This document shows, one piece after another, positions 6,997 to 11,095 of a stretch of DNA of 11,095 nucleotides; the stretch's first letter is position 1, and the number at the start of each line of letters is the position of its first letter. Below the pieces are notes generated by a model that made no database searches, had not been told where the DNA came from, and was given only the letters and a program-made list of their open reading frames with translations. This stretch comes from Thermoplasmata archaeon (GTDB lineage Archaea > Thermoplasmatota > Thermoplasmata > Thermoplasmatales > Thermoplasmataceae): assembly GCA_021795055.1 (NCBI GenBank), contig JAJYPW010000018.1, positions 1 through 11,095 of the forward strand, given 5' to 3'. The position numbers and the translations under genes were made by a program.

Positions 6997-8607
6997 CTAA
7001 ACACTGTACAGTTCGTAGTACCCTGTCGGGAATACGAGATGATAGAAACCTGGAACCGGAACAATGCTGCTGGCCTGAATCACCACGAAAGTGACCGAGA
7101 ATTCGCTTATCAAGTGTTGCGTGTATGAGATATTTCCGGCGGGATCATATATCAGAGTGTAGGCTGCAGCACTCTCCTGCCACTCAACAGGCTGAGTCAG
7201 GAAATTCAGCCCCTGATATTCTATGACGGGCATACCGTAATCCCCCATCAGAAGGAACCCGATCTGGCCTGTTGCAGCAACAGTTCCGTTTGTATACACT
7301 CCTGCAAGGAAATTGGATACCTGGTCGGCATCTGTGTTGTTCGATTCGCTTCCACCAATCAGGCCGTAGTAGGAGTGAGAGGAACTCTCAAATGCCATTC
7401 CTCCAAAAGCACCGGATATAAGCGCTAGAGAAAGCAGGAGAGAGATTGCAAATTTAACCGGTTCCCCTGGTCTGGTAATCCCCCTGGCAATATATTTAGC
7501 GGCCTCAAGCAGTAACGGCGAAAAAAGTACGAAGGAATAGAGATAGATGAAATAGGAGAACCTGACAAAAAGCACCGGATCGGGGACATTGTATAGCAAC
7601 AGGGAAAATGGTACCAGTACGAGACCTGCAAACAGTGGCCTGTGATCGCGCTTCAACAGGACCAGTGCGGTTATGACCGCAATCGAGAACGCCAGGATGA
7701 TAGGTATCCAGCCAAACTGCAAATCGGAAAGAATTGCCGAAGGTTGCTGGAGGCTGTAAAGGGACAATAATATGCTTCCAGAGCCAGATACTTGGGGAAG
7801 GGTTCCAATAAGTGACCGGTAAACTGGATTGTGGCCGGGGAAGGCTGAATCAATCACCCACCATAGCCTGGGCACGTACCATATGGCTACAGCGACTGTC
7901 ATCGAGAGAATCGAAACCGCAGTATAGAGCGGAAGGCGGGAATCCCTTTCTTTGAATACGAGGTAGGCGATGAGCGACAGAATAAGTGAAAGGAGCAGTA
8001 CAATTGAGGTCAGATCATGCACAAAAGGTATGGCAAAACTTATTGCAGATATGAAGGCGATCCTGCGCCGCAGATGGGAATTTTCAGGAGATGTCATCAG
8101 TGCAAGCAGTGAAAGGATCAGAAGGAAGGAGAAGAGCTGAGGGATTCCGCCCCAGGTCTCCTCATAGAGGGAGGGAAAATAGAATGCGTATGCCAGCCCT
8201 GCGATTGCACCGGAATCTTTTCCAAAGAGGTTTCTTGCAAGCAGGTAAACCGGGATTGAAGTCAGAGCGACGACCAGAATGGAGAATGCTGTGATCATGT
8301 ATATTGCGCCAGAAGGGGATAGCAGGATCAGAAATGCGGAAATTTCTGGAATCACCGGGGGATAGACCCATATGCTGCCAGGATAATGGATTGTGTTTGT
8401 GGCAGGAATGACCAGCCCGTTGCCGACAACTTCTTTTCCAAGTGCAAGGTAGGTCATGACGTCGCCGGAGAAGTACCCGGACGGGAAGCTGAGGAGGATT
8501 ATGATCGACATCAGCGCAGACAGCGAAGGCAGCAACAGAAAAAACGCCCGGCTCCTTGTAACGATATGCCAGATTCCTGTAGCCCCAATATTATGCTCCG
8601 GTTTCAT
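6997..8607 (-). CDS. GT-C/PTPS-related-type multi-spanning membrane protein (putative glycosyltransferase)
   Basis: A 536-residue protein with about a dozen hydrophobic spans up to residue 400, then a soluble tail of about 135 residues predicted outside. Features in order: a span (22-42); SGDVMTYLALGKEV (47-60), with Asp49 in the first outer loop where GT-C enzymes carry the catalytic acid; YPPVIPEI (82-89); YEETWGGIPQLFSFLL (148-163), resembling a 'WGG.P' element I associate with archaeal 6-pyruvoyl-tetrahydropterin-synthase-related (PF10131) and other GT-C-like membrane proteins; PFVHDLTS (194-201). The tail ends YYELYSV, reminiscent of such proteins, and contains sequons at N423, N440 and N492. 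The ATG at 8607 has a strong ribosome site, GGGGGTG, 7 nt upstream. It overlaps the DUF2079 gene by 17 nt and is third in the operon. Role as a transferase is inferred from fold-level features. Confidence 0.78.
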   Translation of the reverse strand: MKPEHNIGATGIWHIVTRSRAFFLLLPSLSALMSIIILLSFPSGYFSGDVMTYLALGKEVVGNGLVIPATNTIHYPGSIWVYPPVIPEISAFLILLSPSGAIYMITAFSILVVALTSIPVYLLARNLFGKDSGAIAGLAYAFYFPSLYEETWGGIPQLFSFLLILSLLALMTSPENSHLRRRIAFISAISFAIPFVHDLTSIVLLLSLILSLIAYLVFKERDSRLPLYTAVSILSMTVAVAIWYVPRLWWVIDSAFPGHNPVYRSLIGTLPQVSGSGSILLSLYSLQQPSAILSDLQFGWIPIILAFSIAVITALVLLKRDHRPLFAGLVLVPFSLLLYNVPDPVLFVRFSYFIYLYSFVLFSPLLLEAAKYIARGITRPGEPVKFAISLLLSLALISGAFGGMAFESSSHSYYGLIGGSESNNTDADQVSNFLAGVYTNGTVAATGQIGFLLMGDYGMPVIEYQGLNFLTQPVEWQESAAAYTLIYDPAGNISYTQHLISEFSVTFVVIQASSIVPVPGFYHLVFPTGYYELYSV

Positions 8608-10453
8608 TTATCTGCACCCCCGAGAAAACGATGCCGGAAGTCATGTGAAGGTTGAACGCCCTGAACTCCACCAGTGAAAGGAAATTCGTGGTTTTAAAGG
8701 ACACCGTGAAAGTTTTCACCAAACTGTCGAAATAGGATGAATCCAGGTGGACCTGCAAATCCACTGTCTGGCCCAGATAGGAGGTGTTTGCAATCTGAAG
8801 GTCAAGAGACTGGTTGCCTGAAGGCGATTCCGCGTAAATCTTAAAGGTGATCGCATAGGACCCTGGAGTCAGGAAAGTATAGGGACCATAGAATCCGTAA
8901 GACCCGTTGCCTATGGCAGGGATTATCTCTGATCCATTGCTGGCAGTAGAATTCATCGGAAAGAAGAAGGCTCTTGCACCGATTGCCCTATCAATCGGAA
9001 CAAACTCAACCGGACCGGTGTAGTTCCTTTCCAGAAGCGTTATTCCATCAAGTTCCGCCAGAATGCCGTAGCCGTAATTGTCGATAAGCCAGTTGGCCTG
9101 CAAAATTGCAGTTTTGCTCTCGTTTGATCCATAATACGATCCCCCGGTGAATTTTGAAGAATATGGGTCAAGCAGCGCATATTGCGGTAGATTGCTGGAA
9201 TTGACCTCTTCGGGGAGCAGCCAGTGATACTGGTATGACAGCTGCGGCATATTGTCCTGTATCATAACGGTACTCCAGAGGGGAATCATTGCTATTGCCT
9301 CATTCAAGTAGTTGTCCTGCTGGCTATAGGTGATGTCCTGCATTGTGTTGTAAGAAAACGGCTGCCCTGTAAAAATACCGCTAGCCTGGTTGTCGTACTC
9401 TGCAGTCATCAGGTTTCCAACGGGAGTCAGGAAAGCAAACAGTATTATGTTGAACGCGACCAGGGCGATTGCGACTCCCTTCATCATATTCCTGGAACGC
9501 GAAATTTTGCCAAGACGCGAGATGCCTTTCGCCGCGGAAAGGAAAAGTATCGGGGCAAAGAGGGCGGGATACTGGTAGAACATCAAGCTGAAGTAAGGCA
9601 GGTAATTGTTGGAGTATATGAATGCCAGAAAGGGCAGAAGCATGATTGCGTATTCGGGTGCAAGGATCGACAGAAAAAGCACCGGGAGGAAAAGGTACAG
9701 TGGATAGTATTCCGTTAGCCCATGTATATTGACCGGGTACACGAACGGTTGTTTTATGTATTGGGTAGCCGCAGAGATACTATACAAAAGGAACACGATA
9801 ACGTAGATTGCGATTCCAACGGCAATTATCGCCCACGCAAAGGAATTCCTGATCCCCCTGTCCTTCCATTCCGAGTGGAACAGCGTAAGCGCCCCGATGA
9901 TCATTATTGCAGGGACAAGGAAGTCCGTTGTCATTGCAAGAATGGCAGAGACCATCGCCGCTCTTCTCATCCCATACAGATAGAATGCGTAAAACAGCAG
10001 GAAGAATGTCGGGAATAATGCCATGAAATGGAAGTCGAACCAGTAAACGCCTCCAAGCGGATAATAAAACAGGTATGACAGGGAAACAGCAACGGGTACA
10101 AGAGTGCCCTGAACGAACTTCCTGGAAATATAATAGAGAGGTATGGATCCAAAGGAAAGCCAAAGGCTCTGGAAAGCAAGCAGGTAGGGTATCTCCCCTG
10201 TCAGCCCAAAGAATGGAGCCATCAGTAGGTTTATCGACTTCTGGATCTGATAGTCGCCTATAGATCCGTTGCCAATCAGCCCATGAAAAACAGAATAAAT
10301 CTGGGCATACGAAACGCCTAAGTCAAACACGCCTGCATGGAAGGAAAAGTACCTAAGCAGGGAAAGTACCGAATATGTGCCGCCCACGAACAGCCAGGCG
10401 GCAGCCACCACGATGATGCCTTTATCTTCCCGCATTCTCCCGAGAGCGATCAT
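8591..10453 (-). CDS. DUF2079 family membrane protein with C-terminal beta-rich outer domain
   Basis: A 620-residue protein. Residues about 12-345 are a multi-spanning GT-C-like core with DUF2079 (PF09852) hallmarks: GVFDLGVSYAQIYS (41-54), IPYLLAFQSL (88-97), PLYYISRKF (105-113) and WFDFHFMALFP (138-148). The outer part continues as in DUF2079 proteins: IPLWSTVMIQDNMPQLSYQY (390-409), YALLDPYSS (425-433) and GYGILAELDGITLLERNY (461-478). After residue 480 comes an extra segment of about 140 residues, with a PYTFLTPGSYAITFKI (524-539) strand pattern typical of a jelly-roll domain. Sequons at N418, N444, N477, N501, N506, N516, N547, N556 and N616 mark this half as outside. The ATG at 10453 overlaps the gmhA stop as ATGA; an ATG six codons later is the alternative. 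Likely a lipid-linked-sugar transferase; donor unknown. Confidence 0.85.
   Translation of the reverse strand: MIALGRMREDKGIIVVAAAWLFVGGTYSVLSLLRYFSFHAGVFDLGVSYAQIYSVFHGLIGNGSIGDYQIQKSINLLMAPFFGLTGEIPYLLAFQSLWLSFGSIPLYYISRKFVQGTLVPVAVSLSYLFYYPLGGVYWFDFHFMALFPTFFLLFYAFYLYGMRRAAMVSAILAMTTDFLVPAIMIIGALTLFHSEWKDRGIRNSFAWAIIAVGIAIYVIVFLLYSISAATQYIKQPFVYPVNIHGLTEYYPLYLFLPVLFLSILAPEYAIMLLPFLAFIYSNNYLPYFSLMFYQYPALFAPILFLSAAKGISRLGKISRSRNMMKGVAIALVAFNIILFAFLTPVGNLMTAEYDNQASGIFTGQPFSYNTMQDITYSQQDNYLNEAIAMIPLWSTVMIQDNMPQLSYQYHWLLPEEVNSSNLPQYALLDPYSSKFTGGSYYGSNESKTAILQANWLIDNYGYGILAELDGITLLERNYTGPVEFVPIDRAIGARAFFFPMNSTASNGSEIIPAIGNGSYGFYGPYTFLTPGSYAITFKIYAESPSGNQSLDLQIANTSYLGQTVDLQVHLDSSYFDSLVKTFTVSFKTTNFLSLVEFRAFNLHMTSGIVFSGVQINETGA
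8615..8621 (-). promoter_or_regulatory. Strong ribosome binding site inside the DUF2079 gene
   Basis: GGGGGTG on the minus strand, 7 nt before the ATG at 8607, can pair with an archaeal CACCUCC 16S tail with one G-U wobble. It lies within the last codons of the DUF2079 gene and fixes the start of the 536-residue protein. Confidence 0.6.
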
Positions 10454-11016
10454 TTTCCGGAAAGAATTTCATCCAGTCTCATGCAGATCATGTGGATCGC
10501 GGCGATGTGAACTTCCTGGATTATTGGGGTCAGATCGCTGGCAACACGGAAGGTACGGTCAGCGATTCCGAGAAGCTTGCCGCCTGATGACCCGGTCATT
10601 GCCACGGTGAATGCCCCGATGATCTTTGCTGTCTTTATGGCATCAACAACGTTCGGGGAGTTTCCCGAGGTGCTGATCCCAACTACGAAGTCTTTCCTGC
10701 CGACGAGCGAACTTACCTGCCTGCTGAATACCTTATCAAAGGAATAGTCGTTCCCGATTGCGGTGAGGGCAGACGTGTTGGTGGTCAGTGCGATTGCGGG
10801 GAGCGATCCACGCTCCTTCATAAACCGTCCGCTCAGTTCTGCCACGAAATGCTGTGAATCCGCAGCAGAGCCGCCGTTTCCAAAAGCGACTAATTTTCCC
10901 CCCTTGGAAATGCAATCTGCGAGCTTCTTTGCGAGTTCTTCAACCTCTGCTGCATTAATCCTTTGCCTTGCTTCCGATCCTGCCCTGATATACTCCTCTA
11001 GATCCAAAGAAAACAC
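10450..11016 (-). CDS. gmhA: GmhA-like SIS-domain phosphosugar isomerase (sedoheptulose 7-phosphate isomerase family)
   Basis: A 188-residue SIS-fold isomerase, close to the 190-odd residues of bacterial GmhA. Family reaction: sedoheptulose 7-phosphate to D-glycero-D-manno-heptose 7-phosphate, in the cytoplasm, the first step to nucleotide-activated heptose. Visible motifs: VAFGNGGSAADSQHFVAELS (43-62) for phosphate binding, with Glu60 matching the catalytic Glu of E. coli GmhA; IALTTNTSALTAIGNDYSFD (75-94); GISTSGNSPNVVDAI (113-127); and IIQEVHIAAIHMI (165-177), where His170 corresponds to the catalytic His. The GTG at 11016 is the first possible start after an in-frame stop; a TTG three codons later is the alternative. 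It is first in an operon, overlapping the DUF2079 gene by 4 nt (ATGA). No heptose kinase or nucleotidyltransferase is visible, so a different ketose/aldose phosphate pair cannot be excluded. Confidence 0.9.
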   Translation of the reverse strand: MFSLDLEEYIRAGSEARQRINAAEVEELAKKLADCISKGGKLVAFGNGGSAADSQHFVAELSGRFMKERGSLPAIALTTNTSALTAIGNDYSFDKVFSRQVSSLVGRKDFVVGISTSGNSPNVVDAIKTAKIIGAFTVAMTGSSGGKLLGIADRTFRVASDLTPIIQEVHIAAIHMICMRLDEILSGK

Positions 11017-11043
11017 TCAAATAGGATAATAGAAGGTTGTATT

Positions 11044-11055
11044 GAATTTTATTTA
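11044..11055 (-). promoter_or_regulatory. Putative TATA-box promoter of the gmhA operon
   Basis: The minus strand reads TAAATAAAATTC, centred near 11050. A start site 26 nt downstream would be near 11024, leaving a leader of under 10 nt before the GTG at 11016. It follows directly after a possible stop codon (11058-11060) of an upstream frame. Confidence 0.45.
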
Positions 11056-11057
11056 CT

Positions 11058-11093
11058 CTAGTCTGAGAGACCCAGCCAGAACTTCTCCTCAAG
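11058..11093 (-). CDS. Possible C-terminal tail of an upstream gene (partial)
   Basis: On the minus strand the last bases of the window read LEEKFWLGLSD followed by a TAG stop. The composition looks like a protein C-terminus, and the stop lies just before the gmhA promoter element, where an upstream gene would be expected to end. Only 11 residues are visible, so the product cannot be named and a chance frame is possible. Confidence 0.3.
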   Translation of the reverse strand, partial: LEEKFWLGLSD

Positions 11094-11095
11094 GT

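Noticed and set aside
1..11095. CRISPR arrays, insertion sequences, long direct repeats, rRNA.
   Set aside because: Reading both strands showed no regularly spaced repeats, transposase motifs, terminal repeats or rRNA-like segments.

Overview
The window reads as archaeal, most likely a Thermoplasmata-type euryarchaeon. The signs are heavy use of AGG/AGA and ATA codons, TATA-like boxes about 26 nt upstream of start codons with little or no leader, occasional purine-rich Shine-Dalgarno sites matching an archaeal CACCUCC 16S tail, GTG and TTG starts, and a gene set dominated by multi-spanning GT-C-type membrane proteins with outer domains rich in N-glycosylation sequons. The assignment to Thermoplasmata is an inference; no rRNA or tRNA is present to settle it.

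Layout. (1) 2-901, plus strand: a cyclase/kynurenine-formamidase-family metal hydrolase whose 5' end lies outside the window. (2) 916-2354, minus strand: two overlapping genes, a fusion of a degenerate GT2 glycosyltransferase with a GtrA membrane domain, followed by a free-standing GtrA protein. (3) 2494-3411, minus strand: a DapA/NAL-superfamily aldolase-like protein of an atypical subfamily. (4) 3615-4478, plus strand: an intact DPM1-like GT2 glycosyltransferase. (5) 4500-6848, minus strand: a 782-residue GT-C-like protein with its own promoter. (6) 6997-11016, minus strand: an overlapping operon, transcribed in the order gmhA-like isomerase, DUF2079 protein, GT-C/PTPS-related membrane protein. 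A short reading frame at 11058-11093 may be the tail of one more gene.

How the genes may work together (inference): the parts match surface-glycan assembly on a polyprenyl-phosphate carrier. The intact GT2 would load a sugar on the lipid at the cytoplasmic face. GtrA-type proteins are candidates for flipping or delivering it. The three large membrane proteins would transfer sugars outside the cell, and the GmhA-like isomerase could supply a heptose phosphate. No oligosaccharyltransferase, nucleotidyltransferase or heptose kinase is visible here, so the pathway is incomplete in this window. The cyclase and the aldolase-like protein have no obvious link to it.

The most notable observations are the pseudoenzyme character of the GT2-GtrA fusion, the two adjacent GtrA domains, the one-sided distribution of sequons in the GT-C proteins, their unassigned C-terminal outer domains, and the replaced motif residues in the DapA-like protein. 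Intergenic stretches are all under 200 bases; those at 2355-2493, 3412-3614 and 6849-6996 hold promoter-like elements, a hairpin and a short upstream reading frame, described below.
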